A stretch of 32,131 bases of DNA from positions 1 to 32,131 of the forward strand of contig JADGPP010000034.1 in the NCBI GenBank assembly GCA_017882375.1. The letters run 5' to 3'. The position numbers were made by a program, and so were the translations under genes. The notes below the pieces were generated by a model that saw nothing but the letters and a program-made list of their open reading frames with translations, ran no database searches and was not told where the DNA came from. This DNA is from Solirubrobacteraceae bacterium. Its GTDB lineage: Bacteria; Actinomycetota; Thermoleophilia; Solirubrobacterales; Solirubrobacteraceae. The first letter of the stretch is position 1. Every line of letters begins with the position of its first letter. Positions 1 to 7,377 of this stretch are shown one piece after another.

Positions 1-76
1 CGCAACTCCTCCTGAGCAGCCTGCGGCAACCGCCTCGCGTCACGCTCCATGCCGCAGACACTACCAGCTCTGCCCG

Positions 77-355
77 CTATTTACTACGACGGATTAGTAT
101 GAGCGCGGCCAGGCACACGGCAGCCGCCAACAGGCCAAGCGCCGTGTTGACCTTCATCGATTCTGCGTCCAGCCCGATGCTCTTCAGAGCGTCGAGTCCG
201 GCCAGCCATCCGCTCAGCACGGTCACCCCGATCGCCGCGACCGACACAGCGCACAGTCGGCTCGCCTTCACAAAGCGCTCCGTCATCGCTGGATCGACAG
301 CAAAGGATGCGAGCCCGTCGACGTGCGCGGGATCGGAAGGGGGCGTATGTGACAT
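77..355 (-). CDS. Small two-helix membrane protein resembling the N-terminal module of sensor kinases
   Basis: A 92-residue protein. Residues about 33-53 and 70-88 are hydrophobic and look like two transmembrane helices. Between them is a short linker containing SMKVNTALGLL. A loop of the form 'SMKPNTALGL' between two helices is, from memory, common at the N-terminus of bacterial sensor histidine kinases and diguanylate cyclases. Here the protein ends in basic residues (RRSK) right after the second helix, with no PAS, kinase or GGDEF domain. It is either a stand-alone descendant of that module or a truncated sensor. A strong AGGAGG lies upstream but only 1 nt from the ATG, which is closer than usual, so the start is not secure. 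The downstream 76 bp to the window edge show no continuation. Function unknown. Confidence 0.55.
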   Translation of the reverse strand: MSHTPPSDPAHVDGLASFAVDPAMTERFVKASRLCAVSVAAIGVTVLSGWLAGLDALKSIGLDAESMKVNTALGLLAAAVCLAALILIRRSK

Positions 356-667
356 TCCTCCTAAGGTGATCGTCAGACCGGGCTCGATGCCTTAGCGGGG
401 GGCTCAACAGCCAACCTGCTCGATCGCTGTGCACGTCTCGCTCGATTCCCCGGCCAAACCGCTGCGCTTGGCTTCCGTACCTGCGACCGAGCTACCCGGG
501 TGCCCTCCGGTTAACGCAGGCGAGGGCTCACGTTTCACGCCGGATGATGAACGGACCGGCTGGCCCGCTGCGGCTGGGTCACGGACGTAGCGGTACCGCC
601 CCGTCCTTTTCACATCCCACGCCGGCCCGTGCACCCGATCGCTCAGTCGAACCCACGAGATCGGTCA
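356..667. other. Intergenic region with one imperfect hairpin, no gene seen
   Basis: About 310 bases between the small membrane protein (its 5' side) and the end of the hydrolase gene. No open frame here has convincing coding character. Positions 480-520 can fold into an interrupted stem: CCTGCG pairs with CGCAGG, then ACCG pairs with CGGT, with ACCCGGGT inside. It would sit in the 5' leader of the minus-strand gene at 77-355. No known riboswitch consensus could be matched. Confidence 0.3.
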
Positions 668-1867
668 TCACGCGCCGAATCCCACGCCGCGCATGAATGC
701 GAGCATCTCCTCGAGGTAGACGCCGCGGTTGAAATGCAGCACGTGGTTGCCCGGAAACCAATGGAGGCGGCAGCGACCCCAATGCTCCCAGAGCATGCGG
801 CTCTGCTCGGGCGGTGCAAGGCGGTCGGCCAGGCCGCCGATGATCATCCGGCGCTCGGGTGCGATCAGCGGCTTGTAGGTCAGCGGGCTATGCACCGCGA
901 GCGCTTGGTCGAACTCGTCGCGCCCGACGCGCGCCAGCTGCGCCCCGGCGGCGACGAGCAGGTTCGCGGGGAACCACTGGCGTATCAGCGGGCCTATGCT
1001 CACCACCGGCGCGTTGGGGATCGACAGCGCGAGGCGGTCGTCGACCTCCGCCAATAGCGCCGCGACGTAGCCGCCAAGCGATAGGCCGGTGACGGCGACC
1101 TGTTCGACCCCCTGCGCCATGAGGTTGTCGACGAAGACGCGGAAGTCGTATACGGCTTGGAAGATCGCCTCGTTGAGGTGCGCGAGGCCGTGCGCGAACA
1201 GACCCCAGCCGCTGAACGGCACCGACTTCGGCTGACGCTCGCCGTGGAACGGGAGCACGTAGAGGAGGATGTCGTAGCCGTGGCCGTACAGCCACGGCAG
1301 GTTGAAGAATGCGCTGTTGAGCCAGTACGGCGAGGCGCCGAAGCCGTGGATCACGCATAGCGTCGGGCGGGGACCGTCGTCGTGGCACCAGCGCTGGGCC
1401 CACGCGGTGTGATTCTCCGAAAAGCCGGCGTAGGAGTCCCGCACGGCCGGGTTGATAGCCGCGAACGGGCTGTCGAAGCGCAGCATCTCGACGTGTCCAC
1501 CGGGAGGGCGGAACGCGAAGCGCGGGGCGGGGAGCGTCGTCACCGGCACGTCCGCCGCGGGAGCCGGGAACGCGGCCTGCGGATCAGCGGCCTCGGCGAG
1601 CTTCTGGTAGAACGCGAGCCGCGGTCGCTCCCGGCGAACGTTGCCCGGCAGGGCCCACGTCAGGATCGGGACCGATAGGACGGACGCGACCGCCGTGCGC
1701 AGGAGCGTGTCGGTCGCGGCCGAACCCCGCACCACGAGGCGCGTCGAGCACGACAGCCCGGAGAGCCCTGGCCGGCCCTCGACCGCCGCCGCGCCCTCTG
1801 TCTCGAGGTCATCCAACGCCGGGGCCGCGCCAATGATGGCGGCGATGCTTCTCTCCAGTGCTTCCAT
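668..1867 (-). CDS. Alpha/beta hydrolase (ABHD18-like lipase/esterase)
   Basis: A 399-residue serine hydrolase. The core begins near residue 168 with the oxyanion-hole motif HGFG (174-177). The nucleophile elbow is GLSLGG with Ser263. A likely acid is the Asp in GGLADRLAPP and the likely histidine is in GNHVLHF near the C-terminus. The spacing and the 'LPFHGER' segment resemble the ABHD18 group of alpha/beta hydrolases; substrate unknown, probably an ester or lipid. The N-terminal 160 residues are a less conserved cap or lead-in with no clear signal peptide. The start is ATG with AGGAG 7 nt upstream. That AGGAG overlaps the stop of a 33-codon ORF, so the two are probably translationally coupled. 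It is transcribed divergently from a thiolase gene. Confidence 0.85.
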   Translation of the reverse strand: MEALERSIAAIIGAAPALDDLETEGAAAVEGRPGLSGLSCSTRLVVRGSAATDTLLRTAVASVLSVPILTWALPGNVRRERPRLAFYQKLAEAADPQAAFPAPAADVPVTTLPAPRFAFRPPGGHVEMLRFDSPFAAINPAVRDSYAGFSENHTAWAQRWCHDDGPRPTLCVIHGFGASPYWLNSAFFNLPWLYGHGYDILLYVLPFHGERQPKSVPFSGWGLFAHGLAHLNEAIFQAVYDFRVFVDNLMAQGVEQVAVTGLSLGGYVAALLAEVDDRLALSIPNAPVVSIGPLIRQWFPANLLVAAGAQLARVGRDEFDQALAVHSPLTYKPLIAPERRMIIGGLADRLAPPEQSRMLWEHWGRCRLHWFPGNHVLHFNRGVYLEEMLAFMRGVGFGA

Positions 1868-1879
1868 GCCGAGATGCTC

Positions 1880-1981
1880 CTAGCCGGTCTCGGCGAGACC
1901 GTCGGTGATGACGACCTGGGTGAGAGGGTCGTGGCGGCGGTGCATGCTCGGCGACGCCGTCGGGACGTCGTCAAGGTACAT
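1880..1981 (-). CDS. Possible 33-residue small protein preceding the hydrolase
   Basis: An ORF of 34 codons (ATG to TAG) reading [20 protein letters not shown] at its N-terminus. It has the G/C-rich third positions of its neighbours. Its stop is merged with the Shine-Dalgarno sequence of the hydrolase (TAGGAG), as in a translationally coupled pair. Seven bases upstream of its ATG is TAGGGT, which fits the leaderless promoter pattern seen elsewhere in this window, so this may be the true first cistron of the minus-strand unit. The sequence was not recognised as any family. The alternative is that it is an untranslated or regulatory leader of the hydrolase mRNA. Confidence 0.45.
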   Translation of the reverse strand: MYLDDVPTASPSMHRRHDPLTQVVITDGLAETG

Positions 1982-1988
1982 GGCGGAC

Positions 1989-1994
1989 ACCCTA
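1989..1994 (-). promoter_or_regulatory. Candidate -10 element of a leaderless minus-strand promoter
   Basis: Read on the minus strand this is TAGGGT, 7 nt before the ATG at 1981. A TANNNT hexamer about 7-8 nt before the start codon is the usual arrangement for leaderless actinobacterial transcripts. No clear -35 was seen; the operator-like palindrome at 1999-2020 occupies the space immediately upstream. Confidence 0.45.
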
Positions 1995-1998
1995 ACAG

Positions 1999-2020
1999 AA
2001 ATCAATCAATCGAATGATTT
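1999..2020. promoter_or_regulatory. Imperfect 22-bp palindrome, probable TetR-type operator
   Basis: The outer arms AAATCA and TGATTT are exact inverted repeats. Over the whole 22 bp, 18 positions are symmetric. The element is markedly AT-rich in a GC-rich surrounding and lies between two divergent candidate -10 elements, one for the hydrolase unit and one for the thiolase-tetR unit. The TetR regulator encoded at 3267-3959, in the same transcript as the thiolase, is the natural candidate to bind here. That link is inferred. Confidence 0.55.
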
Positions 2021-2025
2021 GTTGC

Positions 2026-2031
2026 TAGGCT
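2026..2031 (+). promoter_or_regulatory. Candidate -10 element (TAGGCT) of a leaderless promoter for the thiolase
   Basis: TAGGCT is separated by 8 nt from the GTG at 2040. There is no Shine-Dalgarno sequence in those 8 nt (GCCTCCCC follows the hexamer). This argues for transcription starting at or next to the GTG and decides the chosen start. The operator palindrome covers the -35 region, so a bound repressor would block this promoter. Confidence 0.5.
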
Positions 2032-2039
2032 GCCTCCCC

Positions 2040-3257
2040 GTGGACAGCAAGAGCAGCAAGAACAGGGTCTTTGTCGTCGGCGTCGGGATGACGAAGTTCG
2101 AGAAGCCGGGCAGCCGCGAATGGGACTACCCGGACATGGCGCGCGAAGCCGGGACCAACGCGCTTAAGGATGCCGGCATCTCCTTCGAGGAGATCGAGGA
2201 GGCGTTCGCCGGCTATGTGTACGGCGACTCGTGTGCGGGCGAGCGCGCGGTGTACGAGCTCGGCATGACCGGGATCCCGATCTACAACGTCAACAACAAC
2301 TGCTCCACCGGCTCGACCGCACTCTACGGCGCGGCGCGCTCGATCCGCGGCGGGCTGGCCGAGTGCACGCTCGCGATCGGCTTCGAGAAGATGGAGAAGG
2401 GGTCGCTCGGCGCGAAGTTCAGCGACCGCGAGCAGCCCACGATCCGCCACTTTGCCAAGCTCGGCGAGCTCTTCGAGTTCGAGGCCGCGCCGCCCGCGGC
2501 GATGATGTTCGGCATGGCCGGCCGCGAGCACATGCAGAAGTACGGCTCCACGTTCGAGCACTTCGCATGGATCGGCTACAAGAACCACAAGCACTCGGTC
2601 AACAACCCCTACGCCCAGTTCCAGGACGCCTACTCTCTCGATGAGATCAAGGCCGCGCCGATGATCTACGAGCCGCTCACGAAGTTGCAGTGCTCACCGA
2701 CGTCGGATGGGTCGGGCGCGGCGATCCTCGCCTCCGAGCGGTTCGTCGATGGGCACGGCCTCTGGGATCGCGCCGTGGAGATCGTGGGCCAGTCGATGGT
2801 GACCGACATGACGTCGAGCTTCGAGGACAAGTCGGCGATCAGCATCGTCGGTGGGAAGATGACCGCCCGCGCCGCCCGCGATGTCTACGAGCAGGCCGGC
2901 GTCGGGCCCGAGGACGTGAACGTCGTAGAGCTGCACGACTGCTTCAGCGCCAACGAGCTCATCACCTACGAGGCGCTTGGTCTGTGCGGCGAGGGCGAGG
3001 GCCACAGGCTCGTCGAGTCCGAGGCCACCACCTACGGTGGCAGCGGCCCGGTCGTCAATCCTTCGGGTGGCCTGATCTCCAAGGGTCATCCGCTCGGCGC
3101 AACCGGGCTCGCGCAGTGCTCGGAGCTCACCTGGCAGCTGCGTGGCGAGGCGCAGGAGCGCCAGGTCGAAGGCGCGAAGGTCGCGCTGCAGCACAACATC
3201 GGCATCGGCGGCGCCGCGGTCGTGACGATGTACCGGCCGGCGTGGGATACGCCGTAG
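2040..3257 (+). CDS. Thiolase family protein, SCP-x/lipid-transfer type
   Basis: A 405-residue acetyl-CoA acetyltransferase-like enzyme of the non-decarboxylating thiolase superfamily, subgroup often named lipid-transfer protein or SCP-x thiolase. It would cleave 3-ketoacyl-CoA (fatty acid or sterol side chain) to a shortened acyl-CoA plus acetyl- or propionyl-CoA. The nucleophilic cysteine is in NNNCSTGS (about residue 88). A conserved His is in ELHDCFS, and the C-terminal motif is [14 protein letters not shown]. The frame is open upstream to 1905, but GTG 2040 was chosen because homology-like sequence ([13 protein letters not shown]) begins there and a TANNNT element sits 8 nt before it; ATG 1980 is the alternative. 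The gene is followed after 9 nt by a TetR gene in the same direction. Confidence 0.88.
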   Translation: MDSKSSKNRVFVVGVGMTKFEKPGSREWDYPDMAREAGTNALKDAGISFEEIEEAFAGYVYGDSCAGERAVYELGMTGIPIYNVNNNCSTGSTALYGAARSIRGGLAECTLAIGFEKMEKGSLGAKFSDREQPTIRHFAKLGELFEFEAAPPAAMMFGMAGREHMQKYGSTFEHFAWIGYKNHKHSVNNPYAQFQDAYSLDEIKAAPMIYEPLTKLQCSPTSDGSGAAILASERFVDGHGLWDRAVEIVGQSMVTDMTSSFEDKSAISIVGGKMTARAARDVYEQAGVGPEDVNVVELHDCFSANELITYEALGLCGEGEGHRLVESEATTYGGSGPVVNPSGGLISKGHPLGATGLAQCSELTWQLRGEAQERQVEGAKVALQHNIGIGGAAVVTMYRPAWDTP

Positions 3258-3266
3258 GGATCGCAT

Positions 3267-3959
3267 ATGCCGGTCGCGTCTGAGAAGAAGACCACGCGCG
3301 AGCGCCGCACGCAGGCCGAGCGGCGCGCCGCCTCACGCGCCGCTCTGCTAGACGCCGCCGTCGACTGCCTGGTGGAGGATGGCTACGCCAACCTCACCAC
3401 TCGCCGCGTGGCCGAGCGGGCCGGCGTCTCACAGGGCACGCAGATGCACTACTTCCCAACCAAGACGCAGTTCCTCACCGAGGCGATCCGCCACGTCACA
3501 CAGCGGTTCGCGCGAGAGGCGCTCGCGCGAACCGATCTGCGCGAGCTCGACGAGACCCGGCGCCGCGAGGCGATCCTCGACGAGCTGTGGCGCATCCACA
3601 ACGGCCCGGTCTTCCAGGCTACGCTGGAGCTCTGGATTGCCGCACGCACCGACCCCGACCTGTCCGAGGCGATGCGCGAGCTCGAGCGCGACGTCACGAA
3701 GCTGATGCTCGGCGGCGCCGCCGAGCTGTTCCCTGAGCGCCGGGGCGATTCGAACTTCCGTGTCTACCTCGACGCGACGCTCGCGCTGATCCGCGGGCTG
3801 GCAATGACGACGCCCGTCGACGGCTCGAAGGCCGTCGAGCGCCGCTGGCGGGCGATCAAGCCGCACCTGCTCGCGTTCGTCGGGTCATACGCGTCAGTGA
3901 CGCGAGACGCGCCTATGACGGATCGCCGTGACGCGGCCGTCGTCGGACGCGACAGCTGA
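3267..3959 (+). CDS. TetR/AcrR family transcriptional regulator
   Basis: A 230-residue regulator. The N-terminal helix-turn-helix spans about residues 20-75, including LLDAAVDCLVEDGYANLTTR and the recognition-helix region VSQGTQMHYFPTK. The C-terminal ligand domain is all-helical and not assignable to a subfamily. It lies 9 nt downstream of the thiolase gene, so the two are probably cotranscribed. It is the best candidate to bind the palindrome at 1999-2020 and to control both divergent units, with an acyl-CoA or the free lipid as effector; this is inference from position. The last 20 residues after YASVTRD look poorly conserved. Confidence 0.87.
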   Translation: MPVASEKKTTRERRTQAERRAASRAALLDAAVDCLVEDGYANLTTRRVAERAGVSQGTQMHYFPTKTQFLTEAIRHVTQRFAREALARTDLRELDETRRREAILDELWRIHNGPVFQATLELWIAARTDPDLSEAMRELERDVTKLMLGGAAELFPERRGDSNFRVYLDATLALIRGLAMTTPVDGSKAVERRWRAIKPHLLAFVGSYASVTRDAPMTDRRDAAVVGRDS

Positions 3960-3965
3960 AGCGCG

Positions 3966-3997
3966 CACCACGATTTTCAGGGACCGTTGACTGGGCC
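3966..3997. repeat. Repeat copy A: short tRNA-Phe-derived core plus non-tRNA flank
   Basis: CACCACGATTTTCAGGGAC (3966-3984) is identical to 28231-28249 apart from the flanks. Resemblance continues through ACTGGGCC, which is also present at 28255-28262. The complement of the first 15 bases equals the anticodon loop and 3' anticodon stem of the tRNA-Phe fragment at 28204-28245. The T-arm side is absent here. It begins 6 nt after the tetR stop codon. It is probably an attachment-site scar or an attP-like relic. Confidence 0.6.
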
Positions 3998-4399
3998 GGG
4001 CAAGGCGGCAAACGCCCCGGCAATCGGCGGCCAGCTCACCTGCGGCCGGGGCCTTCGGCCTGCGGTACTGGTGAACGCTCGGGGAGCTCATCCTCAGACC
4101 CGACGAAGACCGAGCCGTTGACGAGCAGGATCGCGCCGTCCGTCAGGGCTACGGGGTGTTCGTCCAGTAGCCTGCAGCGTCAGCTTGGGCTATCCCCAAA
4201 GCGACCGTCGGTCGCCTTGCAAATCGTCGGGATGATCGTCGGGGCGGATGGTCGCCTCCCGCGCGGGAAGTGGCCCAGCGCGTTGGCGTCGATGCGCCGG
4301 CACAGCGCAAGGCAGAGCTTGCCCCGTCGAGCATCGTTCATGATCACCCTAGCCGCCGGCCTCAGCAGCGTCGGCGTCTCAACGCTGCATGATCCGCCC
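3998..4399. other. Intergenic region, no confident gene
   Basis: About 400 bases between repeat copy A and the promoter of the acyl-CoA dehydrogenase. A minus-strand open stretch from about 4171 to 4036 has coding-like third positions but no start codon, and could be a gene remnant. No terminator with a T-run was found after the tetR gene, although a GCCCGGC-rich segment lies at 3990-4020. Confidence 0.3.
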
Positions 4400-4415
4400 C
4401 TGCTGCCGGCAGCAG
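4400..4415. promoter_or_regulatory. Perfect 16-bp palindrome, probable operator
   Basis: CTGCTGCCGGCAGCAG is its own reverse complement. It ends 2 nt before the candidate -10 hexamer of the acyl-CoA dehydrogenase promoter. The position suits a repressor site. Because it has no loop it is a better DNA-binding site than an RNA hairpin. The regulator is unknown. Confidence 0.5.
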
Positions 4416-4417
4416 GA

Positions 4418-4423
4418 TACGCT
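4418..4423 (+). promoter_or_regulatory. Candidate -10 element (TACGCT) of a leaderless promoter
   Basis: TACGCT is followed by 8 nt and then the ATG at 4432, the same spacing as for the thiolase gene. The 8 nt (CACCTCTG) contain no Shine-Dalgarno sequence. This supports the ATG at 4432 as the start. Confidence 0.5.
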
Positions 4424-4431
4424 CACCTCTG

Positions 4432-5637
4432 ATGCCGGTGGACTTCTCCCTCACCGACGAGCAGCGCGAGATCCAGGCGCTCGCGCATGAGTTCGCGCGA
4501 CGCGAGATCAGGCCGGTCGCGGCCGAGTACGACGCGCGCGAGGAGATGCCCTGGCCGGTGCTCGAGAAGGCAGCGCGCGTTGGCCTGCTGAGCTACGGCC
4601 TTCCGGAAGAGTACGGCGGCGGCGGTGTCACCGACGGCATCGTCGGCATCACGAACTTCCTCGTCACCGAGGAGCTCGCCTGGGGCTGCGCGGCGATCGC
4701 GACGGAGATCGGCTCGAGCAGCTACGCGGCCGGGCCGATCCTCGCGTTCGGCAGCGAGGAGCAGAAGCGCCGCTACCTGCCGCGCTTCTGCGACCCCGAG
4801 GCGGTCAGGCTCGGCGCCCTGTGCCTGACCGAGCCACAGGCCGGCTCCGACATCTCGGCGATCGCCACCACGGCGCGGCAGGCTGGCGAGGCGTGGGTGC
4901 TGGACGGACGTAAGCAGTTCATCACCAACGGCGGCATCGCGGACGTGCACGTCGTCTTCGCACGGGTCCCCGAAGAGGGCGGGACGGCCGCCTTCATCGT
5001 CGAGGGCGGCACGCCGGGCCTGACCATGGGCCGCAAGGAGCGCAAGCTCGGCATGCGTGCCTCGCACACCGCGGAGGTCGTGCTCGAGGACTGCCTGGTG
5101 CCGCTCCAGAACCGGCTCGAGACGCGGCTCGCCGCGGGCACGCCGGCGGCGGAAGGCGCCCGCTCCGGCGAGGAGCTGTCGGGCGCCGCGACCGCGCTGA
5201 CCCTCCTGCAGTACTCGCGTATGACGTTCGCCGCCGCCGCGCTCGGCCTCGCGCGCGCGGCCTTCGAGTACGCGCGCGACTACGCGCTGCAGCGCACGAC
5301 GTTCGGCGTGCCAATCGCACGCCACCAGCTGATCGCCGCCAAGCTCGCGCAGATGGCGATGGAGATCGAGGCCGCCCGGGCGCTGCTCTGGCGGGCTGGC
5401 TGGCTCGCGTTCTCCGGCCGCCCGCTGGCCCTCGCCGAGGGCTCGATGGCCAAGTGCATGGCCGCCGACGTCGCGGTTCGCTCCTGCGAGGAGGCCGTCC
5501 AGATCCTCGGCGGCCACGGCTACGTCCGGGACCACCCCGTCGAGAAGTGGTACCGCGACGCCAAGCTCTACCAGATCTGGGAGGGCACGAACGAGATCCA
5601 GCGCCTCGTGATCGCGCGGGCGATCACGAGGCGCTGA
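4432..5637 (+). CDS. Acyl-CoA dehydrogenase
   Basis: A 401-residue FAD-dependent acyl-CoA dehydrogenase that introduces the 2,3-double bond into acyl-CoA, passing electrons to an electron-transfer flavoprotein. The helical N-terminal domain starts at PVDFSLTDEQREIQALAHEF. The flavin-binding signature LCLTEPQAGSDIS lies near residue 130. The C-terminal domain carries the QILGGHGYVRDHPVEKWYRD signature and the IWEGTNEIQR motif, whose Glu384 is at the catalytic-base position of medium/short-chain enzymes. The length is normal. An insertion-like stretch (ETRLAAGTPAAEGARSGEEL, near 226-245) is Ala/Gly-rich. The gene stands alone behind its own promoter; the next gene is 217 nt downstream. Chain-length preference cannot be read from the sequence. 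Confidence 0.92.
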   Translation: MPVDFSLTDEQREIQALAHEFARREIRPVAAEYDAREEMPWPVLEKAARVGLLSYGLPEEYGGGGVTDGIVGITNFLVTEELAWGCAAIATEIGSSSYAAGPILAFGSEEQKRRYLPRFCDPEAVRLGALCLTEPQAGSDISAIATTARQAGEAWVLDGRKQFITNGGIADVHVVFARVPEEGGTAAFIVEGGTPGLTMGRKERKLGMRASHTAEVVLEDCLVPLQNRLETRLAAGTPAAEGARSGEELSGAATALTLLQYSRMTFAAAALGLARAAFEYARDYALQRTTFGVPIARHQLIAAKLAQMAMEIEAARALLWRAGWLAFSGRPLALAEGSMAKCMAADVAVRSCEEAVQILGGHGYVRDHPVEKWYRDAKLYQIWEGTNEIQRLVIARAITRR

Positions 5638-5711
5638 CCCCGGGGATCCGCGTCGAACTCGGCGAGCAGCAGGGACCGCGCGCCGCCGGATGTCCATCGC
5701 GGGTGGCGCGA

Positions 5712-5747
5712 ACCTCCCGACCGGCCGGCCCTTGGGGCCGGGGAGGT
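5712..5747 (+). terminator. GC-rich stem-loop after the acyl-CoA dehydrogenase
   Basis: Outer arms ACCTCC and GGAGGT enclose an inner 7-bp stem CCGGCCC/GGGCCGG with a TTG loop. There is a bulge of about seven bases on the left arm. No T-run follows, so it may be a U-less actinobacterial terminator or a processing hairpin. It lies between the acyl-CoA dehydrogenase and the PaaK-like gene. Confidence 0.4.
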
Positions 5748-5854
5748 CCCAGCAAGGCTGCGTTAGGAGCTCTGTCCGCGCAGCTGATCGCGCGCCGTCC
5801 CCCGGCCAGCAGATAGAAGCTAGGCTGACGCTCCGGCGTCCGGGGCAAAGTGGC

Positions 5855-7246
5855 ATGCGAGCCAGCTACACGATCAAGCGCCTGACCGACACGACTCGCG
5901 GTCTGCGCGCGGAGCGCCAGGGGCGCGCAGCCGAGGGTTGGTCGCGCGAGCGCCTCGAGGCCCATCAGCGCCAGAAGCTGCAGGACCTGGTTCGGCACGC
6001 AGTCGCGCGATCGCCGTTCTACCGCGAGCATCTGCGGGGCGTCGATCTCTCCCGGCCGGTGGAGCTCGGCGAGCTGCCGCCGGTGAGCAAGGCGACGCTG
6101 ATGAGTCGCTTCGAGGACTGGGTGACCGATCCGCGGCTGTCGCTGGCGCTGGTGGAGCAGCACCTGGAGACGCTCGAGTGCGACGACTACCTGCTCGGCG
6201 GGTACCGCGCGATGGCGACCGGTGGCAGTACCGGCACACGGGGATTGTTCATCTTCTCCCGGGGTGAGTGGTCCGCGCTGCTCGGGCTGATGTTTCGCCT
6301 ACTCAAGGGCATGGGCGTCGTGCCGCGCCTGCCCCGCATGCGCTTGGCCGCGATCGGCGCTCCGAGCGCCCTGCACATGACCTACCGGCTGTCGGAGAGC
6401 GTCGATATCGGGCTATACCGGCGCCGACAGCTGGCGGCCACTCTGCCTGTCCTACGCCTGGTCGCTGCTCTCAACGACCACCAGCCCGACTACGTCAACG
6501 TCTATCCGTCCGTCGGCGCACTGCTCGCCGAGGAGCAGCTGGAAGGCCGGCTGCGCATCTCGCCGTCAGTCGTCTCGACCTCGAGCGAGGTTTGCACCGA
6601 GGAGATGCGCGAGCGCATGCGCTTGGCCTGGAGCTTGGAGCCCTACGACTTCTATGGCGCCACGGACGGGCTGTGGGGGACCAGCTGCGCCGAGCATCGC
6701 GGGATCCACTTCGCCGAAGACCACACGCTCGTCGAGGTGGTCGACTCCAGCGGCCGGCCGGTGGAGCCCGGCCAGTCCGGCGCCAAGCTGCTGATCACCA
6801 ACCTGTTCATGCGCACGCAGCCGATCATCCGGTACGAGATCACGGATATCGTGCGGATCGAGCCCGAGCCCTGTCCCTGTGGCCGTCCCTTCCGGCTGGT
6901 CGCGGCGGTCGAGGGTCGCAGCGACGACATCCTGCAGCTCGCCGGCGACGGCGGGCAACCCGTCACGCTGCATCCGCTGGTGCTGCGCAGCCCGCTGGCG
7001 CGGCTGGGCGGCGCGCGCCAGTACCAGGTCATCCAGCGTCAGGACGGCCTGACCATCCGGCTGGTGCCCCGCGAGTCCGCAGATGCGGGGACCGTGGCGG
7101 AGGAGGCGCGCCAGGCCGTCAGGAGGGCGCTGGCCCAAGCAGGTGCGGGCTCGACACCCGTGCGGGTCGAGCTCGCCGGCTCGCTCGAGCGCGACGACAC
7201 CGCCGGCGGCAAGCTGAAGCTCGTCCGCTCTGAGCTCGCCCGCTAG
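5855..7246 (+). CDS. PaaK-like phenylacetate-CoA ligase family protein
   Basis: A 463-residue adenylate-forming enzyme of the phenylacetate-CoA ligase/F390 synthetase family. These enzymes activate a carboxylate with ATP, usually for transfer to CoA. The family opening (RHAVARSPFYREHL, about 47-60) is followed by PPVSKATLM. The P-loop is ATGGSTGTRG (121-130). Later motifs are FYGATDGLWG, IRYEITD and a CPCGRP segment. It ends with a small C-terminal domain containing GGKLKLVRSE. The frame is open upstream to 5690, but ATG 5855 fits the family start. A TAGGCT hexamer at 5821-5826 could be its -10, giving a leader of about 20 nt. Substrate (aromatic or fatty acid) is not determined. Tandem position after an acyl-CoA dehydrogenase suggests carboxylic-acid catabolism. 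Confidence 0.85.
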   Translation: MRASYTIKRLTDTTRGLRAERQGRAAEGWSRERLEAHQRQKLQDLVRHAVARSPFYREHLRGVDLSRPVELGELPPVSKATLMSRFEDWVTDPRLSLALVEQHLETLECDDYLLGGYRAMATGGSTGTRGLFIFSRGEWSALLGLMFRLLKGMGVVPRLPRMRLAAIGAPSALHMTYRLSESVDIGLYRRRQLAATLPVLRLVAALNDHQPDYVNVYPSVGALLAEEQLEGRLRISPSVVSTSSEVCTEEMRERMRLAWSLEPYDFYGATDGLWGTSCAEHRGIHFAEDHTLVEVVDSSGRPVEPGQSGAKLLITNLFMRTQPIIRYEITDIVRIEPEPCPCGRPFRLVAAVEGRSDDILQLAGDGGQPVTLHPLVLRSPLARLGGARQYQVIQRQDGLTIRLVPRESADAGTVAEEARQAVRRALAQAGAGSTPVRVELAGSLERDDTAGGKLKLVRSELAR

Positions 7247-7258
7247 CGCGGGCAGCGC

Positions 7259-7284
7259 TCGAACTGGGACACCACGATCTTCAG
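7259..7284 (-). repeat. Repeat copy C: degenerate tRNA-Phe 3' fragment
   Basis: Read on the minus strand, CTGAAGATCGTGGTGTCCC and then AGTTCGAG follow the tRNA-Phe fragment at 28204-28245, with one substitution in the anticodon loop and a one-base deletion plus one substitution near the T-stem. The part beyond the anticodon loop does not match copies A or B. So copy C keeps the tRNA side while copy A keeps the other side. It starts 12 nt after the PaaK-like gene. Confidence 0.5.
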
Positions 7285-7335
7285 TAGGCCCCAAGAACCC
7301 CCTTGAAGAAACCGACTTGCAGGACTTCTACCGGT

Positions 7336-7377
7336 AGGCGCTCCGGCTGACGTGAGAGGCGCTCCGGCTGACGTGAG
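7336..7377. repeat. Perfect 21-bp tandem duplication
   Basis: Bases 7336-7356 and 7357-7377 are identical 21-mers, each beginning AGGCGCTCC and ending GACGTGAG. They lie in non-coding DNA 90 nt downstream of the PaaK-like gene. 21 is a multiple of three, but each copy carries an in-frame stop in the frame that opens after it. Confidence 0.85.

Noticed and set aside
400-560. A riboswitch (for example c-di-GMP type) in the leader of the small membrane gene
   Set aside because: One interrupted stem is seen, but the conserved core bases of known classes could not be matched. A covariance-model search would decide.
4036-4171. A minus-strand gene fragment containing LTDGAILLVNGSVF
   Set aside because: No start codon, stops at both ends, and no recognised family; mentioned only as a possible remnant in the gap entry.
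4423-5856. A 477-codon open frame on the minus strand, opposite the acyl-CoA dehydrogenase
   Set aside because: Its composition is that of a GC-rich antisense shadow (Arg, Ala, Asp, His-rich) with no family motifs, while the plus strand encodes an intact enzyme.
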